From NCBI RefSeq assembly GCF_029962835.1, contig NC_080584.1, forward strand, positions 78,892,862-78,956,861: 64,000 nt of DNA, given 5' to 3'. A program made the position numbers and the translations under genes. Origin of the DNA: Magnolia sinica. Lineage: Eukaryota; Streptophyta; Magnoliopsida; Magnoliales; Magnoliaceae. Each line of letters starts with the position of its first letter. The first letter of the stretch is position 1. This document shows positions 1 through 12,412 of this stretch, in pieces. The notes below the pieces were generated by a model. It was given only the letters and a program-made list of their open reading frames with translations. It searched no databases and had not been told where the DNA came from.

Positions 1-1312
1 CAAACAAACTCTCTCTCCTGTGCTTCACGTCCTAGCTATTCTCCAAAACTCCCTTTTCTCTAGCTCTCCTAGGACTTTTTTATAATTACTAGGGCCGGTG
101 GAGAAGCTGTCGCAGCAGCTACACTCGCGCAACGAAAGCTTTTTCGCAGCAAACTTCGGAGCCTTCAAACTTGCCACTTTCCTCGCTCAATTTTCAAAGA
201 AACGCTGTTCCTTAGGACGTTTTTGAGTGCTCTACATGATGGACGGTTCAGATTTATCATATGATGAAAGATGGTGGGCCTTAACCGCCTGAAAATTTAG
301 ATTTTTGTGGATGTGCGAAAGCTTCCGCACCTCTTCGCTGTCGTGATCGGTGGGCCCCACAGAGGTATTTTCGGAGAAATTCACCCCGTTCATTGGATTC
401 AGGATGAAATTTCAGTTAAGAATGGGTGGTTTTGAACATCCATTCACGAGGCCCAGAGAAGAAATCACGCCAAAAATTATTTTGAATGTCGCAGGACCGC
501 CTGTTTGTGGCCTCTGTATCGCGCACATGTGCACGCATGGGTGTAAAATTTCAGTAAGGTTTTATAGTATTCGAGGCCCTTTACACGATGGACGACTTGG
601 ATCATCCGAAAAGTTACTCTATGGGGCCCACTAGCGTCCGCAAAACGGACGCCGTCCGTCCATTACGCAGCGCAAAAAGCGGCTGCTGCCGTTTTTAGAA
701 ACAGACGCGGGTCAGCGCCTGCTGACCCGCTGACTCGGTTCGGTGCGCGGCGGGAGTGCACAGTACCGTGCACTTGCAAAGACAGATGGGGTCCACTATG
801 ATGTATATGTAAGATCCGATCCATCCATTTATTTTGTCAGCTCATTTAATGAGTTGAGCCCAAGATTGAAGCATTTTCAGATACCAGGCGGGCCCCAAAT
901 CACTGATTTATGGGCTGATCTGTCCGTTGGGCCACTTCCAGAGGGATCCAATGGCTGAAATTTGACATGTACGGTTAGTTTTTGGTCCTGGAGCCATGTA
1001 TAAAGTTTCGAGCCAATCGGATGGCGAGAACCCCGTGATCTTGCATTCTGCGCCAGTTTCGGGCCTCTTTAACGTGAACGGCTTTATTTCCTCGGATCCC
1101 TGGTGTGTAATTCCGTCGATCTTGGTCCCCTGGAGTCCGTCCCTTGCTTTGGTGCATTCTGAACGTTAAATCCGTGCTTTTAGCATCCCGATCCAGTCCA
1201 AGCTCATAATTACACCTTGCAACACAAACATGATTAAAATGGGCTATTAAACGGTACCATATTCATAAATCCAGGCAATAACTGGGTCTGATATGCAATA
1301 TTTGACCCTCAA
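1..1312. other. Gene-free left flank
   Basis: I see no gene here. The short open frames are not conserved-looking and overlap on both strands. Two GGGCCCAC words (about 350 and 627) suggest a MITE-type repeat, and 711-730 is a GC-rich short palindrome (GGGTCAGC/GCTGACCC). The stretch ends abruptly at 1313, where homology with 22292 onward begins. Confidence 0.5.
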
Positions 1313-1374
1313 CAGGTTCCTACAAAAAAGTTGAAGTTCTATGTAACTTCTTTGGGCTTGACAATGGCATAAAA

Positions 1375-2200
1375 GTAAGATGGAGTATACACGAGAAGCG
1401 TTGATGGAGCTATGATAAGAGAAGAGGACAACACGTTTGATGATTGAAAACATGGTATAGATTGTTGTATTTGATGTCTTAAATCGAGTCAGATACAGGC
1501 CTGTCGATGCCATCGACAAACTGTTTGATGCCGCCTTTGATGGCATCGAACAATGCTCGATCCCACCGGAATTTTTTGGATTTTCTCCAGTTGGTTGCTA
1601 GACACATTGGTATCAATTTTCAATGACATCGTGGAGTGTTTGATGCCATCAAAGCTAGGTCGATGCGATCGAAGGAATCCAAAATTTCATGTGTCGTCTC
1701 TGGACTGTTTTGGCATTAGTTCGATGTCATCGAAGTATCTTCGATGCCATCGAAGGTTTAGTGTTGATGACATCAAAGGGTATTCGATGTCATCGATCAA
1801 ATCGCACCGAATTTCTATTTGGGAATTTCTAAAATTTTGTTTCCGATTTCGTTTGGAATTCTTCCCGAGGCTATATATATATAGGTGTAAACGGGATTGG
1901 GAGATATTACTAGGGTTTCAAATTTGCCCAAGGGGTTTCAAGTTGTGTAGGAATGGTGCGATTCGAAGTTACTCGAATCGGTTAAGCCCTTTCTCTTTGT
2001 AATTTCTATTTTTTCATAGTGTTCATCTGTCGCTTTATGCCGTGCTTTTTTTTTTTTTTTTTACGAGGGTATTTTTATGTAAAAATCTTTGTATTCTCTT
2101 GTTGCCTGATTTATGCAATTGGATTACTCTTCTAAATTCATCTCCGTGTGCTTTTAATAAATTCCAATCTTGTTGACATTTCACGCCTATTTGAATGTCA
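1375..2200 (+). repeat. Copia-type LTR remnant (family E), copy 1
   Basis: In copy 2 the same sequence directly follows the end of a copia RNase H frame, so it is the 3' LTR of that element. It has a palindrome-rich U3 (about 1500-1800), a TATA tract at 1872-1883, and an R/U5-like stretch (GGGTATTTTTATGTAAAAATC) resembling that of copia A. The coding part is missing in this copy. Exact LTR ends could not be set. Confidence 0.65.
1500..1883 (+). promoter_or_regulatory. LTR-E U3 palindrome cluster and TATA box
   Basis: About eight exact or degenerate copies of the 13-bp palindrome TCGATGCCATCGA, with variants in the middle bases, are scattered over 300 bp. A TATATATATATA tract at 1872-1883 follows. 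The position upstream of a TATA box in an LTR suggests a U3 enhancer; binding by any factor is inference. Confidence 0.6.
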
Positions 2201-2523
2201 GCCGGATGCAGAACCACCGCTCTAAGTAGGAAGGAGATGATAATGGTCGAACTTATCATCATTGGATTCTCAAATTTGGAGCTGATTTGTAAGATTGTTT
2301 ACTGACAAATTTTCTTCTGGACGATTTTTCCATAAAAGAATTTCTCAGAAGGTTCTCAGATTTTGAAGTTTTTCTAGTGATATTATTCAAAAATCTTGCT
2401 GAAAATAAAACATGAAACTCATGTTTTACATCACATCAAAATTTTCAAATCTACGAATTAGTCAATTTGCTATGTTTTAATAGTACATTTCTACTGACAC
2501 TGCATGCATTGCATTAGCTGTTA

Positions 2524-2730
2524 GAAAAATGGACCCAAAAAAAAAAACTCAAATCTTGTGATTTTATTAGGCATGGTCTGGCCACACTGGTCAACAGATG
2601 AACGGCTCTGATTGCCCTGTGCATGAGAAAAATGGACCCAAAAAAAAAAACTCAAATCTTGTGATTTTATTAGGCATGGTCTGGCCACACTGGTCAACAG
2701 ATGAACGGCTCTGATTGCCCTGTGCATGAT
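2524..2730. repeat. Two-copy ~103-bp tandem repeat
   Basis: The unit starts GAAAAATGGACCC, then a poly-A run, and ends at GCCCTGTGCATGA. Starts are at 2524 and 2627, so the period is 103 bp. The same unit occurs three times in duplication copy 2 (from 23503) and once, diverged, at about 21046. An open frame on the minus strand here is only the repeat read through and is not a gene. Confidence 0.85.
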
Positions 2731-3007
2731 CCATGTATAAGGTGGAGATGACTCCCTACCTTCTCTTTTATTGAGATCAATTGGAAAAAAAAAAAAACTA
2801 TTTTCACTCATTTTCATCAATCTTTCTTATGACAAGAAATTCAAATTTACATCAATGAGAAACGTGGGGCCCATGGATGAATGGTTAGGATCATTGTATC
2901 TCTGCTTTTTTTGGCCCAGGGCATGATATGTGCCTCTAAGCACAGGTCAAGATGAGCTAGTCTTTAGTCATTGACCGGACATGGTTAATGGTTTTGCCGC
3001 CATGTCC

Positions 3008-3457
3008 GGTGACCCCAACACCAGCCAACCAACTAGTTGGTGTCAAACCTCTATGGGCCCACCATGTTTTATGTGTTTAATCCACACTGTTCATCCATTT
3101 TGCCAACTCATCTTTAGATCCTGGGCTAAAAAAAATGAGGCAGATTCAAAGATCAAGTGAACAGCACCATAGGAATTGTACGCTTGCCATTGAAAAACGT
3201 AATGGGGCCTGAATTCCCTTCATCCAGGTCTATGTGACCTTATGAACAGGTTGGATAACAAATAAACATCATTTGAGCCCTAGGAAGGTTTCAACGATGG
3301 ACATCATTCTCTCCACTATTTCCTGTGGTGTGGTCCACTTGAGCTTGTGAGCTTTAAAAATGAGCTAGAAAATAGATCGACAGTGTGGATAAAACACGTG
3401 CATCATGGTGGGGCATAGAGATTTGACACCAGCTAGCTGGCTGGTGTTGGGATCACC
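3008..3457. mobile_element. MITE, GTGGGGCCCACC family (450 bp)
   Basis: An inverted-repeat element without coding capacity. The ends are GGTGACCCCAACACCAGCC on the left and its near complement on the right (GTTGGGATCACC), followed inward by GGTGTCAAA and the conserved GGGCCCACCATG. The core has the family words seen elsewhere in the window, such as TGTGACCTTATGAACAGGTTGGA. No clear target duplication was found. The matching copy is at 24106-24556. Confidence 0.75.
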
Positions 3458-4539
3458 AGCCAAACCTCGTCCAAGTCAACCCGTACCCCTAGTGGGCCCT
3501 GCTGTCGCTGTGCCACACGTGGAACAGCTAGACTATTTAAGCTTTCCTAGGTCTCAGTTCACGTTAAAAATGGGAAAAGTCTAAACGAATGTTACGTTTA
3601 ACCAATGGTTGTAGCTTTATTGCCATGGCTTTTTTTTTTTTTTTTACAACCAGAATCAAGAGGACCATCTATTAAAACAGACACCATCGGCCGTACTACA
3701 CCCATCTGTCTCATTCTAAATACAGAGTAAAGACAGCGAGATGGACGGTACCCATCCAATGATCGTACATCCATATAACCGGCTGTGATTGGCAAGGTTC
3801 CTGATTATTAGAAGAGATCTTAACTTGGGTTGACTGGGTCAAAAGTGATATTTAGTGAAAGGAGGAGCAATTTCATCATTTCAGGAAATGTACACCTCTA
3901 CTGGTGGAATTATATGATAGAGGCCTGCATCTTTTTCCACCACACATGGGTTTTAAATTATGATAGGTGCACTGCACCATACGTTAAAAACAAATATCAG
4001 GTTGATACAGTACTTTTGTGGCGCATCAGAACCATGTAATAGTCAATCACCACTTTTTCCTTTGTGTGGTCCACCTGAAATTTGGATCTGCTTCATTTTT
4101 GGGCTCATAGCCTAAAATGAGCTGAAAAACATGAACAGTGTGGATATACAAAATATAAATGAAGGTGGGCCCCATAGTCAGGGTCGCACCGTGTGTTGTG
4201 AGGCCCGGACTGCTCCTAATCCGAATGAAACATGCCCTTCCGAAGAGCAATCATACAGTAGGAAACGGGCTTCTTTGTGTGGTATCCCGGGTTTTTAATA
4301 TCTGACTAGTGAGATTACTAATTAGTTAATCTTGACCACTGAAAGATTGAAAATAACATCGAATTGAATATTATCTAAAGAAATTCTCAATAAAACAATC
4401 TTAACAATTCGAATTGTGGCATAAGCTTATTATTTTGTCAGTGAAAATGTATTCCAGTATTGGAGGTTTCTATCATTTTGTTAGGAAGATATTTTGGAAA
4501 TATTCAATCTGCTTCCTTACACATGAAATCATCGGTGTA
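3458..4539. other. Non-coding repeat-derived stretch
   Basis: There is no gene. Positions 3810-4260 carry a repeat (a block around CATCATTTCAGGAAATG) that recurs, diverged, at 55215-55420 and in copy 2 at 24906-25350. The end of the block at about 4165 again reads GGTGGGCCCCATAG, the MITE subterminal word. A T-run is at 3632-3647. Confidence 0.5.
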
Positions 4540-4984
4540 GATTATCCAACTATGGGCCTTATTTGATACACGGATTGCCTGGTGACCCAGTTGCCACTAT
4601 ATCACCACCAGTGACCAGACATGGCAAGATTTGATTAGACCTAGAAGTGACCACTTCAATAAGAGACTTGTCAAAGTTCTACATATGCATTTTATCCGCG
4701 CCATATGATCATCTTGCCATCTCATTTTATAGCATGAGCCAAAAACCAAAGTTGACCCATAGCTTAAGTAGACTACACCATATGAAGGAAGTGTGGGATG
4801 GTGATGCCTATTGTTGAAACCTTCTTTGAACCCACTGGAATGTTTATTTGCAATCCAACTTATTCATAAAGTCCTGTAAACCTTGATGAAGTGAAAATAT
4901 GAAAATCAGCTTGTTCCAAAACTTTTGTAGCCCACAAAAAGTTTTCAACAATGGCATTTAATATCCACTATTTCATGTAGTGTG
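4540..4984. mobile_element. MITE left part, split by copia A
   Basis: This is a diverged member of the GTGGGGCCCACC MITE family, recognised by its core words (AAAAACCAAAGTTGACCC, TGATGAAGTGAAAATATGAA, CACTATTTCATGTAGTGTG). The core breaks at TAGTGTG, where copia A starts, and resumes after it at 10462 (GTGGTCTACTTCAGC). The copia therefore landed in this MITE. Confidence 0.7.
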
Positions 4985-5323
4985 TGATGGGATTTTTTCC
5001 CAGGCTCGACCGGTCGTGAGCCTTACTCGACCAGTCGAGGGTGGTGCTCGACCAGTCGAGCCCTGGTTTGACTTAAAGTCAAGTGACTTTGGGTTTATTT
5101 TCCCCGTGGTGCTCGACCGGTCGAGGACTCCGCTCAACCGTCGAGGTTACGCAGATTCGAGTTCAGTTCTTGTGTGGACTGCGGAAATCTGAGACGATTT
5201 CGCAAGAGGTGTGAAAGGGAGTTTCATAAACTATAAATAGGGGTGCCTAGGGCCTTTTTAGGCAATGCAAGAGGGTTTCTTAAAGCTTTGTAAGGGTTTG
5301 TCAAAGGGTTTAAGGCTATCAAA

Positions 5324-5363
<40 letters not shown>

Positions 5364-5711
5364 AGACAGGAAGCTTGTGGAAGGGAGTCGACGTCTCAGT
5401 GCTTCTACGTCCTCGTAATCGATGAGATCTCTCCGTTTTCATTTTTCTCTCTCATTGTTTATCCACTCATGTATGAGTAAAAAAGGTTTGATCTAAGCGG
5501 TGTGTGCTTATGATTGGTTGTAACGTTCTACTTCATAGTGGATTATTGATCTGGACTAGGTCTCGTGATTTTTACCTCTTTAAAGATTTTTCACGTAAAA
5601 ATCTTTTGTGTCTTATGGTTTATGCTTTGATTTATTTCATTGCTTTATTATCTCATAATTCTGGTGCATTTGGGAGGCTAGATCTTAAGGTTTTGTCCAA
5701 GGCCCCCAACA
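4985..5711 (+). repeat. 5' LTR of copia A
   Basis: This runs from TGATGGGATTTTTT to GGCCCCCAACA, 727 bp. It contains five exact or degenerate CTCGACCRGTCGAG palindromes, a TATA box at 5232-5239, and a (GA)n run at about 5327-5357 that is much shorter in the other three LTRs of this family. Confidence 0.9.
5006..5239 (+). promoter_or_regulatory. Copia A 5' LTR promoter: palindromes plus TATA
   Basis: Copies of CTCGACCRGTCGAG lie at about 5006-5017, 5026-5039, 5047-5060, 5112-5125 and (degenerate) 5132-5144. TATAAATA follows at 5232-5239. The layout fits an LTR U3 enhancer and core promoter; function is inferred from position. Confidence 0.65.
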
Positions 5712-5762
5712 AAGTGGTATCAGGGCCAAGTTCATTGAACGGAGAAGGATCGATTTTGAATT

Positions 5763-8700
5763 ATGGAGGGTGGCTCATCAAAGATGATCAACCTCAATGG
5801 TTTTAACTGGACTATATAGAAGGCTAAGATAGAGGACTTACTTTATTATAAGGACATGTATTCTCCAATTTTAGGCATATTAGCAAAATCAAAGGATATG
5901 TCTGATGATGATTGGAAGAAGTTTGACCGAAAGGCAGTGGGGTTTATTAGACAATGGCTGGATGATTCCGTGTTCCACCATGTGTCTACGGAGACCTCAA
6001 CCGTTAGCCTATGGCTGAAACTAGAAGGGTTGTATAAGAGGAAGACAACCGGTAATAAAATCTTCCTGATAATACGACTTGTGAATCTCAAGTTCAAAGA
6101 TGGTGGTTCTGTGGCTAAGCACATGAATGAAGTCAGCAATATTGTAAACCAACTCTCCGCTATGAAGATAGTCTTTGATGATGAAATATAGGCTTTGTTA
6201 TTGCTTAGTTCATTACCTGACAGTTGGGAGACATTGGTGGTGTCTCTAAGTAACTCTGCGCCAGACGGAAAGGTATCCATGGAACAGGTAACTAGCTGTC
6301 TCTTCAATGAGGAGACAACGAGGAAGTCTCAGGGATCCACTCAGCAAGAGGCACTTATGACACAAGAATAGGGGAGAGGAAAGAACAGAAAGGGCAGGAA
6401 GGCCCGAGATAAATCAAGAGGCAAGTTAAGTACCAGGAAGGATGTTGAATGCTGGAATTGTGGCAAGAAGGGCCATTATAAGCATAAATGTCGTAAGAAT
6501 AAGAACGATAAGAAAGAAAAAGAAAATGAGAAAGAAGGTGAATCTGATTCCATTGCGGTCGCTTCAGATGACAACATTGTAGTTATTCTTTCAGCAGATC
6601 AAGATGTATATCTCACGGCTACGAGTCAGGAAACTAAGTGGGTGATAGACTCGGGAGCCTCGTTTCATGTGACTCCACGTAGGGATTTCTTCACAAGCTA
6701 CAAGTCAGGTGATTATGAGACTGTGAAGATGAAAAATTCTGGTATATCAAAGATCGTATGGGTCGGTGATATTTGTGTGAAGACTGATGTAGGTTGCACA
6801 TTTGTTCTCAAGGATGTGAGGCATATCCCAGACCTTCGTTTCAACTTGATGTCGACGGGAAGGTTGGATGATGATGACTATGAAAGCCGATTTGTTGGTG
6901 GGCGCTGGAAGTTTATCAATGGTTCATTGATCGTAGCTAAAGGAAAGAAGTGTTGCACCCTTTATAAGGCAAGTGTCAGTGTGTGCAAGGGTGAGTTAAA
7001 CGCAGAGGAAGATTCAGCTATTGACATGTGGCACAAGCGTCTACGCCACATGAGTGAAAAATGACTTCAGGTACTAGCGAGGAAGCGGCTCTTTCCAGAC
7101 GTGATAGGTATACCTCTCAAAACCTGTATTGATTGTTTATCAGGGAAACAGCATACAGTTTCATTTGTTAAATATACTTCTCATGTTAATAAAGTGCATG
7201 TATTAGATTTGGTTTATTCTGATGTTTATGGTCTTATGAGGACAAAAACTTTATGTGGGGCATTATACTTTGTTACTTTTATAAATGACGCTTCTAGGAG
7301 GGTTTGGGTTTATGCTTTAAAATCCAAGGACGAGGTCTTTAATGTATTTAAATTGTTCCATATTATGGTCGAGAGAGATAGGTAGATCATTGAAGTGCAT
7401 CCGCACTGACAAGTGGTGAATACATCAGTGACTTTCATGAGTATTTTAAGTCCCTGGGTATACGGCATGAACAAACGGTTCCTAAGACCCCCCAGTATAA
7501 TGGTATAGCTAAGCGAATGATTCGCACCACTGTAGAGAAAATCAGATGCATGTCATCCCATGTGAAGTTGCTCAAGATGTTCTGGGGAGAAGCAATGCAC
7601 ACGGTAGTATATTTAATAAACAGGTCTCCATCAGCCCCGTTGAATGGAGAAGTACCCGAGAAGGTGTGGACTGAACAGGATCCATCGTACAGTCATCTCA
7701 GGGTATTTGGATGCAGGGCATCCATTCACGTACCAAAAGACGAGAGGTCCAAGTTCGATATGAAGATCAGGCAATGTGTATTCTTAGGGTATGGTGATGA
7801 AAAGTTCAGTTACAGATTATAGGATCCGACTAAGAAGAAGTTCGTCAGGAGCAGAGATATGGTATTCTTTAAAGATCAGTGTATAGAAGACATTATTGAG
7901 CCAGAGAAGAACAAACCTAGTTCAAGTGAGCTAGATGTCATGGATCTGATTATTCATCCCGTGATGCCTGATGACGGGGGAATACAGCAAGGTGCAGAAG
8001 ATGAGGGAGTTTCTAAAGAAGATGGACCGGGGGAGGAGCCCCCACTTGATCCACCTGTTAAGCCATGGGTGAGGAGGTCATCTAGCTAGGGATAGACAGC
8101 CGTCAAAGAGGTACTCACCGCATGAGTACATTATGCTTACTGATGGGGGAGAGTCAGAAGATTATTCTGAGGCCCTAGCCGACGAGCATAAAGGGGAGTG
8201 GTTGAAAGTTATGCAAGAGGAGATGAAATCCTTGCATAAGAACCACACTTATGATATGGTGAAACCGTCTAAAGGCAAGAAAGCTCTGAGCAATAAGTGG
8301 GTATTCAGAAAGAAGGTTGAGCAAAAGAATTCATAAACGAAGTTTAAGGCCAGACTTGTAATAAAAAGGTTCGGTCAAAGGAAAGGTATAGATTTCGAGG
8401 AAATATTCTCACCAGTGGTGAAGATGACATCCATATGGGTGTTGTTTGGGTTGATGACTAGCATGGATCTGGAGATAGAGCAGTTAAGTGTTAAAACTGT
8501 CTTTCTCTATGGTGACCTGGAAGAAGATATCTACATGCATCAACCAGAGAGGTTCGAAGTCAAGGGCAATGAGCATATGGTGTTTAGGCTGAGAAAGAGC
8601 TTGTATGGGCTAAAACAAGCTCCACGGCAATAGTATAAGAAGTTCGACTCGTTCATGTTACAGCATGGGTATGACAGAACAGAGTCGGACCACTGCGTGC

Positions 8701-9728
8701 TCACGCGCAAGTTCTTAGATGGTGATTTCTTAGTTCTGTAGTTATACGTTGATGGCATGCTCATCATGTGAAAAGATATTAAGAAGATCAACAGGCTGAA
8801 ACAGGAGTTGGGTAAATCATTTGCGATGAAAGACTTGGGCTCTGCTAAACAGATCGTAGGAATGGAGATAACCCGTGACAGAAGCATTGGGAAGCTTTGG
8901 TTGTCACAAGAGCGGTATATTGAGAAAGTCCTAAAGCGGTTCAATATGAATGCAACGAAGCCGGTCAGTACTTCATCAGATGGTCACTTCAGATTGATCG
9001 ATATGTAGTGTCCTAAGACGAAGATAGTGGTGGATGGGATGTAAAAGATACCCTACGCATTAGCAGTAGGAAGTTTAATATATGTTATAGTGTGTACATG
9101 CCCAGACATTGTATATGTAGTTGGTGTTGTCAGCTGGTATCTTGCCAATCCTTGTAAATAGCATTGGGCAGCGGTAAAGTAGATACTGTGGTATCTAAGA
9201 GGCTCATCTAGGTTGAGCCTATAATATGGTGACGGAAGACTTGCGTTAGAGGGCTACATAGATGCAGATATGGTAGGTGACATAGATTCTAGGAAGTCTA
9301 CGTTTACGTTTGCAGGGGGAGTGGTCTCTTGACAGAGCAAGCTACAAAAGGTCGTAATATTATTGACAACAGAGGCCGAGTACATTATGGTCATAGAAGC
9401 ATGCAAAGAAATGCTTTGGATAAAAAGGTTCGTACAGGAACTTAGCCTGAAGCAGGAGGAGCACGTGCTCTATTGCGATAGTTAAAATACTATACACTTG
9501 AGCAAGAATCCAAGTCAGCATTCCAAGTCGAAGCACATAGAGATTTGGTATCACTGGATTAGAGATACTTTAGAACAGAAGGTGTTACAGCTCGAGAAGG
9601 TCCACACTGACGATAATGTGTCAAACATGATGACCAAGGTTTTGCTCAAGGACAAGTTTGAGGTTTGTAGAAACCTGGGTGGCTTAAAGAAGGTGAATCC
9701 CTCCTGGGTTAGAAATGGGGAGTTTTGA
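5763..9728 (+). pseudogene. Copia A gag-pol pseudogene
   Basis: The translated pieces read in copia order. Gag runs from ATG 5763, with a stop at codon 19 (5817-5819) that element B shares. A CCHC zinc knuckle (CWNCGKKGHYKHKC) is at 6450-6491. The aspartic protease motif VIDSGASFH is at about 6640-6666. Then come GAG-pre-integrase, the integrase core, RT and RNase H, ending at TGA 9726-9728. The RT active site at about 8744-8755 reads YVDG rather than YVDD, so a catalytic aspartate is lost. Many further stops and frame changes break the frame. The final TGA is made from the first three bases of the 3' LTR. It would have encoded the retrotransposition machinery; it is now inactive. Confidence 0.92.
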
Positions 9729-10461
9729 TGGGATTTCTTCCAAAGCTCGACCGGTCGTGAGCCTTACTCGACCGGTCGAGGGTGGTGCTTGACCAGTCGA
9801 GCCCTGGCTCGACTCAAAGTCCAGCGAGTTTGGATTTATTTTTTCCATGGTGGTCGACCAGTCGAGGGAGGTGCTCGACCGGTCGAGTGGGCTGCTTGAT
9901 CGGTCGAGGACTCGGCTCGACCAGTCGAGGTTATGCAAATTCGAGTCCAGATCTTATGTGGACTGCGGAAATTTGAGGCGGTTTCGCAAGAGGTACAAAA
10001 TGGAGTTTCCTAAACTATAAATAGGGGTGCTTAGGGCCTTTCTAGGCAATACAAAAGGGTTTCCTAAAGCTTTACAAGGGTTTGTCAAAGAGTTTAAGGC
10101 TATCAAAGGTGAGAGAGAGGAAGCTTGTGGAAGGGAGTCGACGTCTCAGCGCTTCAATGTCCTCGTAATCGGTGAGATCTCTCCGTTTTCTTTTTACTCT
10201 CTTATTGTTTATTCACACATGCATGAGTGAAGAAAGTTTGATCTAAGCGGTGTGTGCTTGTGATTGGTTGTAACGTTCTACTTCATAATGGATTGTTGAT
10301 CTAGACGAGGTCCCATGGTTTTTACCTCTTTGAGGGTTTTCCACGTAAAAATTTCTTGTGTCATGTGGTTTATGCTTTGATTTATTTCATTACTTTATTA
10401 TCCCATAATTTTAGTGTTTTTGAGAGGCTAGATCCTAAAGTTTTGTGCAAGGCCCCCAACA
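9726..10461 (+). repeat. 3' LTR of copia A
   Basis: 736 bp, TGATGGG to CCCAACA, preceded by a purine tract (GAAATGGGGAG). It carries seven palindromes of the CTCGACCRGTCGAG type (9749-9935) against five in the 5' LTR, and TATAAATA at 10016-10023. The GA run is short here. Confidence 0.9.
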
Positions 10462-10580
10462 ATGTGGTCTACTTCAGCTTTAGATACTCATTTTTTAGCC
10501 CATTCTCGAAAGCATGATGAAAAAATTAATGGACATCATAAATAAAACAAATTCACATTGTGGGATACACGGAGCTTTGA
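10462..10580. mobile_element. MITE right part, split by copia A
   Basis: The MITE core interrupted at 4984 resumes here with GTGGTCTACTTCAGC and TCATTTTTTAGCCCATTC, family words that follow TAGTGTG in intact members. The outer end is not defined; I place it near GGGATACACGG. Confidence 0.55.
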
Positions 10581-12060
10581 CCAGTGCCGGTAACTACCAA
10601 GCTCCGTACTGGAGGGGTTACTACCCAATCCATGTCCCATTCAATTACCCAATTGTCAAAGATAGGCCACCAAGCATGTTTGAAAGTTATTTTGTACTCA
10701 CTTGACTTATTGTTTACGGTCACATGGCTCAATTAAATTCTACCACGGCAAGTCACAGGCGACCTATGTGGGGTGATGACTTTCAAACGTCTACCTAGAC
10801 TAGTATCAATCAAGACCTTTCTTGGTAGACTTAAAATGAACGATAAAAGTAAAAACATTTACTTTTACATAGGATGATACTTACACCTTTTGTAATGTGG
10901 TTGTTAGAATTTATTGAGCAGTTTTTTTTTTTTTTTTTAAACGCTCTTTCCTTTTCTAGCTTTGAAGGAAAATTCACAGTAAGTTTGATCTTACTCCATT
11001 GTTTGGGTTTTCCATTAGGAAGTGTACGAATCTTTGTTAATAATGCTAGAAATGAGCTAAACAATTGTTGGATGATTCATAATATTGGATCACCAAGTTG
11101 CAGTTCTTATTGAAGTTTTTCTTGGTAAGTCTGTTTCTGTTTTCTTTTTTCTTTTGGAAAAACAGATAGTCTTCAATAAATTTTCCCATGTGGATTGCCT
11201 GAGTTGTGCCCTCCATAGAGCTTTTCCAAACAAACCATTTTTTATTATTTTTTTGAAAACTCACAAAAAATAGTCATTAATAAAAAAAAATTTCTCAAAT
11301 CATCTAACTGGACTGCCGGATGGGTTGATATTAATCGGTCTAAAAGATTTATTTGGAAGCACTCTTTTATTACCTGTTGACCTTCGTTGGTAGGCTTAAG
11401 ATGAAAAGTAGATTAAAAAGATTTTAATATCATATCATATAAAAATTATACTTTTTATAATTTAGGGTTAGAATCTATAGGAGTTTTTTTTTTTTTTTTT
11501 TTTTTTGTTTTTTAACTATGATATCCACGTTATAGAATTAAATCAAGTAACGATTCTTCAAACCTTCAATGAATCGAGCAGATTCATTTAGATTTTGAGC
11601 CTAGCCTACTAAAGATGTGCTTCCACTCATATATTAGGTCAATAGGTTGGGGTGTGACCTAAAATTTTATCCTAAATTATTAATGGGGCTGGGTTTGGGC
11701 TCCATTTGAGACCCATCAGCCTCTCGCATTTAAGGTTTCATGGACATTTTTGTCATATGGTGGGGCACACTTCATGAACAACCAGGCATAGTGATAAATA
11801 CTTGTTCTTGGTGACTTTTAGGCAGAGATATTTCGCGCGAGATTTTTAAATTTTAAAGCTTTTCCCATGATATTATGGGGAAAATCTGGCCTAAAATAAA
11901 TTATTTAAAAATATTTATTGTGAATAAAAATAAATTTATATAATTAATTCTTTATTATATTTAGTTATTTTTGGATATCATTGTCATAATATCATTTAGT
12001 GTATTTTTCATGATATTATTGTGAGAATTTCAAGATCTCAGTGATGGTTGTCACATTGCA
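10581..12060. other. AT-rich non-coding stretch
   Basis: No gene is seen. Long T-runs lie at about 10922-10938 and 11486-11506, the latter variable between the duplication copies, and low-complexity AT sequence lies around 11880-12040. The stretch matches 31670-33160 in copy 2 with many small indels, as expected for unselected DNA. Confidence 0.6.
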
Positions 12061-12069
12061 GCACTTTGG

Positions 12070-12360
12070 GTGGCTGGGATCAGGCTCAGGCATATTTTCG
12101 TTTGGCCCCTCACAGCCCAGGCAAGCTGGACATGGCTTATTGACCAGGTCCACCCGGGCTTATTTACAATCCTAGTACTTATCCAAAGCAAGCTGGACAT
12201 GGGCTACCTGGCCCAGCTGAGGCAGATCACTGCCGCAGCCATCCTGTTGGAAAATGAACTTGCTGATTATAATTGGAGTTGAAACTCTAGAAATGCTAAT
12301 GTTCAAGCACTAGCAAAGAAGCACAAGGGCTTGTTCTAATACAAGAAGATGGCACATGAC
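12070..12360 (+). other. Possible exon remnant, not recognised
   Basis: The frame reads through 70 codons to a TGA, and then the same frame continues with a peptide-like stretch (NANVQALAKKHKGLF) before further stops. The same frame and stop occur in copy 2 at 33169-33460 with amino-acid differences. It could be a decayed exon or a chance frame. I do not recognise a family. Confidence 0.2.
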
Positions 12361-12412
12361 CCATCCATTTTGGGCCCACTATATCAAAGGTCCAGAATAA
12401 GTACTTGAGATC

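Larger units (their letters stand above)
4985..10461 (+). mobile_element. Copia retrotransposon A (decayed, full length)
   Basis: A 5.48 kb Ty1/copia element with two LTRs (4985-5711, 9726-10461), a primer-binding site of the initiator-tRNA-Met type (TGGTATCAGGGCC, 5715-5727) and gag-protease-integrase-RT-RNase H in one direction. LTRs begin TGATGGG and end CAACA. The flanking 5-bp duplication is GTGTG on the left and ATGTG on the right, one mismatch. It sits at the same site as element B in the second duplication copy, so it was present before the duplication. Many stops make it non-autonomous today. Confidence 0.93.

Noticed and set aside
5224-5480. Open frames through the GA run in the copia A LTR
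   Set aside because: Dinucleotide repeat keeps both strands open; the position is the LTR leader.
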